Of a DNA stretch of 64,000 nucleotides, positions 27,670 through 36,008 are shown piece after piece. The stretch is from contig NZ_CP048113.1 of NCBI RefSeq assembly GCF_010093065.1, positions 1 through 64,000 on the forward strand. Reading direction: 5' to 3'. The translations under genes and the position numbers were made by a program. Source of the DNA: Chitinophaga agri (lineage in GTDB: Bacteria; Bacteroidota; Bacteroidia; Chitinophagales; Chitinophagaceae). The notes beneath the pieces are model-generated. The model did not search any database. It saw only the letters and a list, made by a program, of their open reading frames with translations, and had not been told where the DNA came from. Every line of letters begins with the position of its first letter. The first letter of the stretch is position 1.

Positions 27670-27724
27670 TGTTTTGAAAAAATGCTCAAGGGGGGTAAAA
27701 CAGCAAAAGTTCATAGTGGTACAG

Positions 27725-28582
27725 ATGGAGAGATATGTAATAGCGTTTAGGGATTACTTACAGCAAAGTGGCTATGGTATTGGGACGCAGCGGATGCTGC
27801 CCGCTTGTGTGAGAGAGTTTTTATCACATGGCAGTTTTAAAAGTCTGTTAGAAATCACTCCTTCGATCATAGGTGTATTTTACGAGTGGTTGCATATACG
27901 TCCATCAAAACGAAAGGGCGGGGGTGCATTGAGCGGGATGATGATCAGGCATTATGTGTATGCGTTACGGGTGTTTTTTAGTTGGCAGGAACATAGTGGC
28001 GGATTAGCGTATAATCCAATGAGCGGGTTACGATTAGGCAAGGGCGAACGTAATAACCGAGAGGCGTTGCATATAGCAGTAGTGGAAGAGTTGTTCAGTG
28101 CTGCAGACAGTCATCGTGAGCGCGTGATGTTACACCTGTTTTATAGTTGTGGGTTGCGTCGTAGTGAGGCAGAGAAGTTAAATGTACGGGATGTCCAGGT
28201 ACGCCACCGGTTGTTATATGTTCGTTCAGGGAAAGGTGCGAGCCGTCGTGTGATCCCGTTGACGGGTCGGGTAGCGGGAGAGTTAAGTATTTACCTGGAT
28301 GAATACCGTAAGGCTAAAGGAGAAGACAAGAGCGCTTTTATGCTGAATAGAGTAGGAGGCCGCATGAGTGGGGAGAGCTACAGCCGTCTACTGAAAAAGG
28401 TAGTTAGCCGAGCAAGGTTATGGGAGGGAATCACTCCTCACTATCTTCGACATAGTATAGCGACGCACTTGTTACAAGGTGGGATGTCACTGGAATATGT
28501 ACGGGACTTTTTAGGTCACCGTCACCTGGAAGCGACACAGGTGTATGCCAAGGTGGGGGCACATCAACTGGTAGGGTTATGA
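27725..28582 (+). CDS. Tyrosine recombinase 1, type B second copy
   Basis: Intact 285-residue protein, the same as at 20012-20869. Confidence 0.85.
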   Translation: MERYVIAFRDYLQQSGYGIGTQRMLPACVREFLSHGSFKSLLEITPSIIGVFYEWLHIRPSKRKGGGALSGMMIRHYVYALRVFFSWQEHSGGLAYNPMSGLRLGKGERNNREALHIAVVEELFSAADSHRERVMLHLFYSCGLRRSEAEKLNVRDVQVRHRLLYVRSGKGASRRVIPLTGRVAGELSIYLDEYRKAKGEDKSAFMLNRVGGRMSGESYSRLLKKVVSRARLWEGITPHYLRHSIATHLLQGGMSLEYVRDFLGHRHLEATQVYAKVGAHQLVGL

Positions 28583-29440
28583 CCTTATTACAATACTTAC
28601 AACAACATTATACGGTAGGCACCTCTGCCTCTTACGAACGGGACATCAATCTATTTTTATCTTCTTATCCAAGTGCCTCTCAGGCGACCTACTCCGACCT
28701 GATGGGGCATATAGGAGTATTACGCCATCGCTATCGAAATAGCCACACCTTAAATCGCATCGTCAGCAGTATCAAAGTGTATTATGATTACCTGTGTTAT
28801 ACGGGTGAACGGCTGGACCATCCTGGTCGCAACATCCGCTTACGTGACAGGCGTAGCAGGGACATCCAGCTGCAGGACCTGTTTAGTAGTAGAGAGCTGG
28901 AAGTGTTGCTGGAGCGTAAAGAACGGTATCCTCTCTTATCCTTACGCAATAAGGTATTAATGAGTTTACTGATCTATCAGGGGTTGACGGTAAGTGAGCT
29001 GGCAGGATTAGTTGTAACAGATGTCTTACTGGAGAAAGGGGTAGTATACATTAAACGTACAGCTGTTACCAATAGGCGGGAATTACCCTAAAACCGGATC
29101 AAATAGGATGGCTGGGTATTTATCTGTCAGCAGTGCGTCCGGGGTTATTAGGGGGCTTAGAAAGCGAAATATTGCTAATCGGTCAGCGTGGTAAGGGGAT
29201 GGTGGCATCAGATATCAGTAAACATGTAAAACGGAGTTATAAGGGTCTTTATCGGGGAGGGAAGTGAGTGCACAGCGTATCCGCCAGAGTGTGATCGCGA
29301 ACCTGTTTATCCAGGGTTGTGATATAGGGGTAGTACAGCAGTTCGCAGGCCATAAATATCCGTCGAGTACAGAAAGATACCGCCAGGATGATGTGTACCG
29401 GTTACAGTCAGCGATAGAGTTATACCATCCGATAAGATGA
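28579..29440 (+). pseudogene. Tyrosine recombinase 2, type B copy broken by two single-base deletions
   Basis: A C is missing from the CCCC run near 29087, giving a stop right after ...RRELP (170 residues), and a G is missing from a G-run near 29256. The catalytic tyrosine half is lost. Both changes are in homopolymers, so a consensus error is a real alternative. Confidence 0.75.
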
Positions 29441-30558
29441 CCAGGTTAGCACACTTAATAAGTGTCTATAAAAGCACCTGGTAGCTACGACACAAAAATG
29501 ATACACTTTATTTACAACTCATTGATAAATAGGTGGGGTTAAGAATCTAGTTATAGGCACCTCACCCGACCCAGGAGTTCGGCTTATAGGTTGGAGCAAC
29601 AAGCGACGAACAAGCGACGGCTTAGCGACGAACAAGGAGTATAGTAAAAACGGACTGCCTTCTAAGCACCAGGTGATTAAATAAAGGTGTGTAAATCGGG
29701 AGTAAGCTGCTTTTACAGAATGCCACCCCTTGCCAATATTGAGTTTAATAAGTAGGGTTCGAGTCCCAACGGGACCGTGATACCTGGTACCGACCATTAA
29801 AGAGCCATCCACGAGGGTTTACATCATCCATATTATAGGGAGTTAGGAAAAGCGGTCTCTCTCCGTCCTTGGTGCGAACAAAAACCTGCGCCAGGCTGCG
29901 ACGGCTGCCGAATGAAGGGGATCCTTTAGGCAGCCCGTCACAGTTTTTGCGCCCCGTCGTCCTACGTTCGGGTAGCTCCCGGTCTGGCGGCATGCGCACA
30001 GGGGCCATGCTACGGCCATCCCTTCGCTACCTATAGTCCGTCCGCCACCTGCCTTAGCCGCCAGGGCCTTATCTTTTTGTCTTGCCCTCCGCTGCGCTCT
30101 GGGCTAATAAAGCGGACTAGGCGCGGCCAGCTGTGGCTCCGTGCTTGCTGCGCTGCGCACTCCCGCCCCAGCGGCCCTGGCGGCATGGCGGTGGTGGCGG
30201 GGGATCGCTATTAAGCGTGAGATTATAGCTACCATGGGATAGTACCTTGATGGCAGAGCGAAGACCAAGGCGCAGCGAACGTGAGCGGTTGTACCCTGGT
30301 CATCTGTAGTGCTATCTTGCTTCGTCTGCAGGATAGTGGATGTGCGTCAGCCATAGTACAAAGGCTGTGCATTATGACCTTCATAATCAGCAGGATAAGC
30401 CTTGCCGTCAGTAACACACCCACAATCCTACAGCCGCGCGCGTTATTATATTTTTTTTTTTCAATTGAAAGAAATGAGGAAAGAACAGATGAAAGAAAAA
30501 AACATATCTTGGGCGGAGTTCTTTGAGTTGAAAAATCCTTTAGGGATGTTGCAGGTGT
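29441..30558. other. Non-coding right end of unit 4
   Basis: Same as the unit 3 right end, including the segment with the T-arm-like GGTTCGAGTCCC (29757-29768) and the GC-rich inverted pair. No gene is supported. Confidence 0.5.
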
Positions 30559-30595
30559 GATAGGAAGCGGAGTTGGGGGAGTATCGTTATGGGTT
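30559..30595 (+). other. Attachment site J4 (unit 4 / tip C junction)
   Basis: The left part is the type B right end (AAGCGG, CGTTAT). Immediately after TATGGGTT the sequence reads TAATGGG instead of CAATGGG, which belongs to tip C. Together with J2 this limits the crossover to TATGGGTT (30588-30595). Confidence 0.7.
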
Positions 30596-31568
30596 TAATG
30601 GGAAGGAGAATGATAATGAGGTGAAGGGTGAAGGGAACCAGCAGGATTATGGGTTTAGAATCTATGATCCGAGGATTGGGAAGTTCTTAAGTGTGGATCC
30701 GTTGACGCCGAAATACCCAGGGTTGACGCCATACCAGTTTGCAAGTAACAGAGTAATAGATGGAGTTGACTTGGATGGTTTAGAATATGTGAAGAGGTTC
30801 CCAAATTTTGAATATACCGGTGAATGGTATGACTATATTTCGGCAATTGACAATGGAGCTATTAATGTTATTAATATAGTTCCCGATTTTTGGAACTCTG
30901 CTGTATTTACATATCAATCGATCCGTGGAGGAACCTATGGTCAAGATTTGAAGAAAGATTTCCAAGACGTAGGAAATGGAGTTAAATCGTTAGGAACTCA
31001 ACTTTGGAATAATCCATTAGGGACTTTAACTTCCCCCCAAGCATTAGAGTTCGGAACATCGATTTACTTAGCAGGTAAATTGCCTATCATCACAAAAAAT
31101 GTAGCTTCTACCGTTGCTAATTCGTCGACAAAAGTAGCTGAGTTAGCTTTTAATAATTTTGGTAGAGCAATTGAAATACGCGAGGCTGCAAGCAAAATAG
31201 ATTTTGTAAGGAATATTTTTGGGATAAAGACCACCAGAAATATAGCACTACTTGAAGGAGAAATCGAAGGTATAAAGATTAACCAAATAGGTGTAAGTGG
31301 TCCCGAAGAAGTTCAAGGTATAGCACCTATACCTAAATCGCGGGTTTTTAAAACTATAGAAGCAAAAGGGTACGAAAGGATGCTTGATTCCGAGGTGAAG
31401 GTTTTAGAGAATTTTGTTAATGGTCATCCGGATAGAAGTATTCGGGGATCATTAACTCTAACATCCGAGCGAGCTTTTTGTGAATCATGTTCTGGCGTTG
31501 TTGAACAATTTAAAGAGATGTATCCAAATGTTCAAGTTAGTGTAGTGAATGGTATAGGTAAAAAATAA
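30573..31568 (+). CDS. Silent RHS tip C: probable nucleic-acid deaminase toxin
   Basis: The core end ([42 protein letters not shown]) is followed by a ~290-residue tip. Its C-terminus has the two zinc-site motifs of bacterial deaminase toxins: DSEVKVLENF, resembling the (H/C/D)xE helix, and SERAFCESCSGVVEQF, resembling PCxxC, then a short strand VQVSVVNG. Such toxins deaminate nucleotides in target cells. The next gene is a SUKH protein, a frequent partner of deaminase toxins. It has no core upstream and is therefore probably silent. The exact deaminase subfamily cannot be told by eye. Confidence 0.7.
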   Translation: MGEYRYGFNGKENDNEVKGEGNQQDYGFRIYDPRIGKFLSVDPLTPKYPGLTPYQFASNRVIDGVDLDGLEYVKRFPNFEYTGEWYDYISAIDNGAINVINIVPDFWNSAVFTYQSIRGGTYGQDLKKDFQDVGNGVKSLGTQLWNNPLGTLTSPQALEFGTSIYLAGKLPIITKNVASTVANSSTKVAELAFNNFGRAIEIREAASKIDFVRNIFGIKTTRNIALLEGEIEGIKINQIGVSGPEEVQGIAPIPKSRVFKTIEAKGYERMLDSEVKVLENFVNGHPDRSIRGSLTLTSERAFCESCSGVVEQFKEMYPNVQVSVVNGIGKK

Positions 31569-31583
31569 TAAAATGTTTTTTGT

Positions 31584-32018
31584 ATGGATATAGGCGAATT
31601 GCAGCAGTTTCTTTTACAGAAAAATTGTAAACTACGAGGTTGTAAAAGTTCTGATGTTAAAAAGATTGAGAATTTTTTCAATATTACTTTACCATCGAAA
31701 TATAAAGATTTTCTTTATGCGATGGGAAGAGATGGTGATAAGTTCATGAGGGGGTCATCTGCATTTTATAGTGAAATTCTTTATTTAAGAGAGGATTTCA
31801 TTGATATATTACAAGAAAGGAATAGAATTTTACCAGATGAGACGTTTGTTTTTTGGTCTCATCAAGGATATCAGTTTGCCTTTTTTTTTCTAAATGACGG
31901 TGATGATCCTCCCGTATACTTCTATTATGAGGGCAAAAACTTCGACAACTTTGTGAAAAAGGAAGAGTCGTTTACAGATTTTTTAACCGTTCAACTTGAA
32001 ATGTCAGGACTTAAATAG
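31584..32018 (+). CDS. SMI1/KNR4 (SUKH) family immunity protein
   Basis: This 144-residue protein has the SUKH signature: an N-terminal helix pair with VKKIENFFNITLPSKYKDFL, then the beta segment FVFWSHQGYQFAFFFLND followed by PPVYFYYEG, and a C-terminal helix (SFTDFLTVQLE). SUKH proteins are the largest immunity superfamily in polymorphic toxin loci and bind the cognate toxin in the cytoplasm. It starts 15 bp after tip C and should neutralise it. Confidence 0.8.
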   Translation: MDIGELQQFLLQKNCKLRGCKSSDVKKIENFFNITLPSKYKDFLYAMGRDGDKFMRGSSAFYSEILYLREDFIDILQERNRILPDETFVFWSHQGYQFAFFFLNDGDDPPVYFYYEGKNFDNFVKKEESFTDFLTVQLEMSGLK

Positions 32019-32181
32019 AACTGGAATTGTAGCTAGGAATAATTAGTTTCTTTTAATATAAGATTGAGCTGACCCATAACCAAGGAAGGCTTTTAGTTGA
32101 GTCATTGTTTAGGATCAATAATTGATCCATCGGAAAGTAAGAAGAAAAATTGACTAATAATTATATTGATACATTTAAGTG
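32019..32181. other. Intergenic remainder after SUKH gene
   Basis: AT-rich spacer with no gene seen; the convergent regulator remnant begins at its far end. Confidence 0.4.
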
Positions 32182-32214
32182 TAAGTTAGGGGCCTTCAGT
32201 AGACCCCTAACTTA
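32182..32214. terminator. Stem-loop at end of regulator C remnant
   Basis: 11-base arms TAAGTTAGGGG (32182-32192) and CCCCTAACTTA (32204-32214) around an 11-base loop. It overlaps the regulator stop codon, as the palindrome does in type A units. Confidence 0.6.
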
Positions 32215-32460
32215 GTGAATAGCCTTTAGCTTTACATTGTTGATCATGGCATCGAGAGCATAGAGGATGCACATTTTATCCGGTTCAGGAAACTTCGCAA
32301 TATCATTTAACCGTCTGAGCATAGACGGGTCTTTTAAGAGTTCCCTGTCTTCTGATTCCCCTAACAGATACCCCACCGTAGTATCCAGTACTTCAGCCAG
32401 TTTTTTTACCACATCAATAGTCGGCTTTGACCTTGGTATAGGCGCACATTTATTTAAATG
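32212..32460 (-). pseudogene. XRE-family regulator C, N-terminally truncated
   Basis: The readable part (IDVVKKLAEVLDTTVGYLLGES to the C-terminus) aligns with regulator A, but the DNA-binding helix-turn-helix is gone. Upstream the sequence joins directly to an RHS-core fragment. A deletion from inside the regulator to the next attachment site would remove symE, primase, both recombinases and the non-coding end in one step. Confidence 0.7.
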
Positions 32461-32507
32461 TTTATTATGATGTGTATACCTATAATTGAGGATAAAGATT
32501 TTCAGAG

Positions 32508-32731
32508 TGCCGTTATGGGTTTAATGGGAAGGAGAACGATAATGAGGTGAAGGGTGAAGGGAATCAGTTAGACTTTGGAGCTAGAATTTATGATCCTAGG
32601 ATAGGGAAGTGGATGTCAGTTGATCCTTTGGAATCCAAATACATAGGGTAACGCCCTATAACTTCGTTTCCAACAATCCTAATTTGTTTATTGATCCAGA
32701 TGGTCGAGAATGTGATTTATTGTCAATTTAA
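32508..32731 (+). pseudogene. RHS core fragment after an old attachment site
   Basis: It begins [18 protein letters not shown], continues YDPRIGKWMSVDPLESKYIG and hits a stop. After a one-base shift it continues TPYNFVSNNPNLFIDPDG and stops again at 32729. The upstream bases GAGTGCCGTTATGGGTTT still resemble the attachment site (core at 32514-32521). It marks a fifth, decayed insertion boundary. Confidence 0.7.
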
Positions 32732-32850
32732 AAGGTTCGAAGGTCGGAATGCCGACATTAAGGACAATTGCAAATAAAGCGAATTATAACGGTACCCGAA
32801 ATTTGGACCGGTAATTAAGATTGTAAAAAACATCTTAAATTGCCAAAAGA

Positions 32851-33135
32851 ATGACAAAGCAAAGCAGAAGAAAATTCACTGGAGACTTCAAGGCGAAGGT
32901 AGTCATGGAAGCCTTAAAAGAGCGTAGCACAGTTGAAGAACTAGCTAAGAAGTATGATTTGCATCCTACGCAAATCAATACATGGAAACGCGAGGCGGCA
33001 GGCAAACTAGCCAGCGCGTTTGATTCGTAATCTGGAAACAAACAGCAGGAACAACAAGCTGATCAACTGGAGAAATTGTATGCCCAGATAGGTCAGCTTA
33101 AAGTTGAGAATGACTTCCTGAAAAAAAAATTGTAA
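32851..33135 (+). pseudogene. IS3-family OrfA with in-frame stop
   Basis: The first part reads as an HTH transposase N-terminal protein (RRKFTGDFKAKVVMEALKE, then HPTQINTWKREA). An in-frame TAA at 33028 interrupts it; after it the leucine-zipper-like end (LEKLYAQIGQLKVENDFLKKKL) continues to a stop at 33133. Confidence 0.75.
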
Positions 33136-33161
33136 CTAGGTCATTATCCAGGAGTCGTTCC

Positions 33162-33973
33162 ATGCTTGAACCCAATCATCAATACCTTAGTATTCGCCGT
33201 CAATGTGAGCTTTTAAAGCTGCACGGGAGTGGATTGTATTATATTCCTGTATCGGAGACAAGCGAAAACCTGGAAATAATGCGCATTCTTGACGCGCAAT
33301 ACTTTCTGACACCTTTCTATGGGGAACGTCGATTAATGGCTTTATTGCGTCTAAAAGGATATAATATTAACAGAAACAGAATAAGGCGTCTAATGAAATT
33401 GGTAAACTGGAACACACTATTTCAGGAACCCAACACGAGTAAGCCGGATAAATCTCACAAAATATACCCTTATTTGCTCAAGGGCTGGATATTAATAAAG
33501 TTAACCAGGTGGAACTGCGACATTACATATATTCCAATGAAAAAGGGTTTCATGTATTTATGCGCCATTATTGATGTACATACCCGCTACGTAGTTAACT
33601 GGGGCATAAGTAATACCATGAATGCTGAGTGGTGTCGAGATATGCATATGCTGGTATTGTGAAATATGGCAAGCCAGAAATATTTAATACCAATCAGGGC
33701 AGCCAGTTTACCAGCGAAGTGTTTACCGGCTTATTGAAAGAACATGAAATCAAAATAAGCATGGACGGGAAAGGTCGGGCGCTGGATAATGTATGGATCG
33801 AACGACTGTGGAGAAGTGTTAAATATGAGCACATTTACCTGAACGTACACGAAGATGGTCTTTCACTCTATCAAGGACTGAAAAGATATTTTAATTTTTA
33901 TAATCGTACTCGTGTACATCAATCATTGGATTATTCAACCCCAAGAGAAGCATATATGGCGAAAGCCGCATAA
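33162..33973 (+). pseudogene. IS3-family OrfB transposase, frameshifted
   Basis: The rve/DDE catalytic region is recognisable: WNCDITYIPM with the first Asp, NTNQGSQFTS where the second Asp is replaced by Asn, and DNVWIERLWRSVKYE with the Glu. The frame changes near 33640. The shift and the D-to-N change make it inactive. Confidence 0.75.
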
Positions 33974-33990
33974 TCCCCTGCCGGAGGCTT

Positions 33991-34034
33991 GTATTAAATG
34001 ATTCACGGGCAAAGCCCAGTAAATCATTTAATAC
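33991..34034. terminator. Stem-loop at the IS 3' end
   Basis: GTATTAAATGATT (33991-34003) and its exact complement (34022-34034) flank an inner GGGC/GCCC hairpin. It lies 18 bp after the transposase stop. Confidence 0.5.
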
Positions 34035-34084
34035 TTAAAAGCTTAAAAGAAACAATTACCGGTCCTAAGACTGGGGACCACCAT

Positions 34085-34140
34085 ATTCAGCAGGAGGCTG
34101 TGCTCCCTTTGTCTCATAGCGTCCTATCTGGGCATAAGAT
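34085..34140 (-). pseudogene. Fragment of a B-type XRE regulator
   Basis: The minus strand reads SYAQIGRYETKGAQPPAE, the recognition-helix region of regulator B. It is bounded by the IS end on one side and toxin-tip sequence on the other. Confidence 0.6.
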
Positions 34141-34236
34141 AAGAAGCTATCAAGAGTTTCTGATTTTTATTCGGATAATAGAAAGCTGAACGCCAAGGAA
34201 GTAAAGGATTTACTGAATAAGTTTACTAATAAATAA
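34141..34236 (+). pseudogene. 3' end of a lost RHS toxin tip (D)
   Basis: 31 codons ending KEVKDLLNKFTNK and a stop, directly joined to regulator debris on the left. An immunity-like gene follows 7 bp later. It is interpreted as the tail of a fourth tip type, from position and spacing only. Confidence 0.45.
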
Positions 34237-34243
34237 TCGATTC

Positions 34244-34614
34244 ATGCAGACATATAAATTAAGAAAGCAAGTTAAGAATAGAGGGTGTTATGCCGAAATT
34301 GTTTTTGATATTGTATTTTTAGAGGGAAGCGAACAGGAATTGGTAATTGAATATAAGGCTGCTTCTCAATGGGAACAGATGTGTAAGGCTGGAATTACTA
34401 TATTCTATGATTATTTCAGAAGAGAGAGGAGAGGTAGACTTGAGGTTATTATTTATGAAATCGACTGGTACCTATAGACACTAATAATTTAATTGTACTA
34501 TTTGCATCAGTAAGCGCTCTTATGGAGGGGGCTGGTATTCAAAATTCTGACTTGAAATTAGATACAGTAAACGAGGTTTTTTGTTTTCCAGAGTATAGAA
34601 AGGCTATTCTTTAG
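34244..34614 (+). pseudogene. Probable immunity gene for lost tip D, frameshifted
   Basis: The first frame gives 77 residues (MQTYKLRKQVKNRGCYAEIV to IYEIDWYL). A one-base shift near 34470 then continues PIDTNNLIVLFASVSALMEG to a stop at 34612. The joined protein of about 123 residues matches no family I know. Confidence 0.5.
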
Positions 34615-34660
34615 CATTTGGAAATACAGATCACACATAGTAGTGTACATCTTGGATATA

Positions 34661-34704
34661 TAATAAAAGAGAGCGTGATTATATGATTATGCTCTCTTTT
34701 ATTA
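34661..34704. terminator. Stem-loop between tip D module and regulator debris
   Basis: 19-base arms at 34661-34679 and 34686-34704 (one mismatch). Related in sequence to the type B stem-loop at 16483-16518. Confidence 0.6.
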
Positions 34705-34719
34705 TATGCATATAGACAT

Positions 34720-34812
34720 TTAATGTGTATATGCTTGTTTAGTTTTAACGTCTCTGATAAAAACAGAGATAACCCGTAACAGGGCTGCTTTATCTTCAGG
34801 AGAGACATTTTT
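34720..34812 (-). pseudogene. C-terminal fragment of a B-type XRE regulator
   Basis: The minus strand reads EDKAALLRVIS...VKTKQAYTH and a stop, nearly the same as the end of regulator B. The rest of the gene is missing; the next base-pairs belong to a membrane immunity gene. Confidence 0.6.
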
Positions 34813-34823
34813 AAAAGCTATAA

Positions 34824-35126
34824 ATGAGAATACCACAGAATTTTTTCCTTGTTATTTGGTTTATAGTATTTTGGACGGTTGTTTATCATGGTGGGATAGT
34901 TAACATTGATGAGAGAAATGTTTTCATAAATTTTATTCAATTAATATGCTTGACTTTTATTTTTTTCAATCTTTATCCTTTGTTCGATGCGTTAGTTAGC
35001 TTTTGTATGGGGCATAAGTTTGGTGTTAAACGAAAATTGCTTGGTAAAAGACTATTTTATATCCTATTAGGAGTTTTACTTTATTATTTAACTTTCATGC
35101 ACATCTTGTCTGTGAGAAACCTTTAG
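34824..35126 (+). CDS. Orphan membrane immunity protein, homologue of immunity B
   Basis: 100 residues with clear similarity to the 95-residue immunity B along the whole length (shared FFLVIWFIVFW, VVYHGGI, NFIQLICLTFIFFNL, FCMG, VKRKLL). The frame is intact although the toxin tip is gone. Orphan immunity genes are often kept because they protect against siblings that still carry the toxin. Confidence 0.65.
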   Translation: MRIPQNFFLVIWFIVFWTVVYHGGIVNIDERNVFINFIQLICLTFIFFNLYPLFDALVSFCMGHKFGVKRKLLGKRLFYILLGVLLYYLTFMHILSVRNL

Positions 35127-35287
35127 CGTCTCTAGCTTCTCAATTCGGTATTATTTTTTGAAGAGATTTGTATATTCCCTTGGCGATATACTGATGATCA
35201 ATGCCTGATAATATACACATCAGCTATCCCCGAAATGACAGCGACTCCCTTCCCCTGTAAAATAAACGATATCAACAGTTTTCAACT

Positions 35288-35295
35288 TACATTTG
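35288..35295 (+). promoter_or_regulatory. Candidate -7 box (TACATTTG)
   Basis: Matches TAnnTTTG, 20 bp before the next start codon. No clear -33 TTTG was found at the right distance. Confidence 0.35.
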
Positions 35296-35314
35296 CGCCT
35301 ATTATCTATAATAT

Positions 35315-35998
35315 ATGTTTGCTGTATTTAAAGAATATCTTGTAAATAAGAGCTGGATAGAAACCACCGCGATGGCTTTCCGGCATACATCCAACCAGTA
35401 TATAGAACTCTTCTTCGACAATTCAAATCAGGTGGAGTTATTCATCAAAGGAATACGGCTGGCAGAATACCGGGTTGACGACCTGGCTGCGCTAGAGCAG
35501 TTAGTGAATGGTTTTGAGCAGCAGGAAAAGTTACGGGTAGATGATATCCTGAGTGTGATCAGAGACGGGATAGGTATGCTAGGCGTCTCGTCTGGCATGC
35601 ACCTCAAAGACGCGCTGGTACAATTCGGTTTGCCGGCGGACTTTTATGGTAACCCTTCTCTAGGTTATCTTCAGTATGGGACGCTTCGGTTAGGGTATTT
35701 TGAAGGATTTATCGACGAAGCAGCGATCCTCTTCCAGGATGATCTTAGCTTTGATCTTCAAGATCCGCTATTGAAAGACATGTTACCAGCCGTGACTGCG
35801 ACCAGCTATTTACACGAGATCATTCAGTTGTTGAATTGTTCGGAGTTAAAATGGCATAGCCAATATGAGAAAGACCATATGGATTACATCGTCGTAAAAG
35901 TAGGAGATACAGCTGATATGTCATTTGATCTTGACACAGGGTATCTGACACGTATTGCTTTCAGCATCAAGTCAACACAATCCCCGATAATTCCCTAG
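35315..35998 (+). CDS. Hypothetical protein
   Basis: 227 residues, no signal peptide or membrane helix. It is acidic, with an N-terminal alpha/beta part (IELFFDNSNQVELFIKGIRL) and a C-terminal YIVVKVGDTADMSFDLDTGYL segment. I recognise no family. It lies just outside the toxin debris and 10 bp before the START-like gene, so it may open a small operon of three genes. Confidence 0.6.
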   Translation: MFAVFKEYLVNKSWIETTAMAFRHTSNQYIELFFDNSNQVELFIKGIRLAEYRVDDLAALEQLVNGFEQQEKLRVDDILSVIRDGIGMLGVSSGMHLKDALVQFGLPADFYGNPSLGYLQYGTLRLGYFEGFIDEAAILFQDDLSFDLQDPLLKDMLPAVTATSYLHEIIQLLNCSELKWHSQYEKDHMDYIVVKVGDTADMSFDLDTGYLTRIAFSIKSTQSPIIP

Positions 35999-36008
35999 CT
36001 TTGCGGCC

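Larger units (their letters stand above)
22877..30587 (+). mobile_element. RHS tip-carrying integrative unit 4 (type B, copy 2)
   Basis: About 7711 bp, reading the same as unit 3 except for two missing bases (one C, one G) in recombinase 2. It is the last complete unit of the array; the third tip follows. Confidence 0.8.
32791..34079 (+). mobile_element. Inactive IS3-family insertion sequence
   Basis: Imperfect 26-bp terminal inverted repeats were found at 32791-32816 and 34054-34079, sharing GGACCGGTAATT exactly. Between them lie an OrfA and an OrfB that are both broken. The two-frame OrfA/OrfB layout and the DDE core identify the IS3 family. It sits between RHS and regulator debris. Confidence 0.7.

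Noticed and set aside
223..30587. A CRISPR array or simple satellite as explanation for the periodicity
   Set aside because: The repeat unit is over 7 kb, full of genes, and changes in one defined block; no short regularly spaced repeats occur.
223..30587. Dismissing the tandem units as an assembly duplication
   Set aside because: The A and B types are truly diverged and the hybrid junctions J2 and J4 are informative, so at least two distinct units and three tips are real; only the exact copy number remains doubtful.
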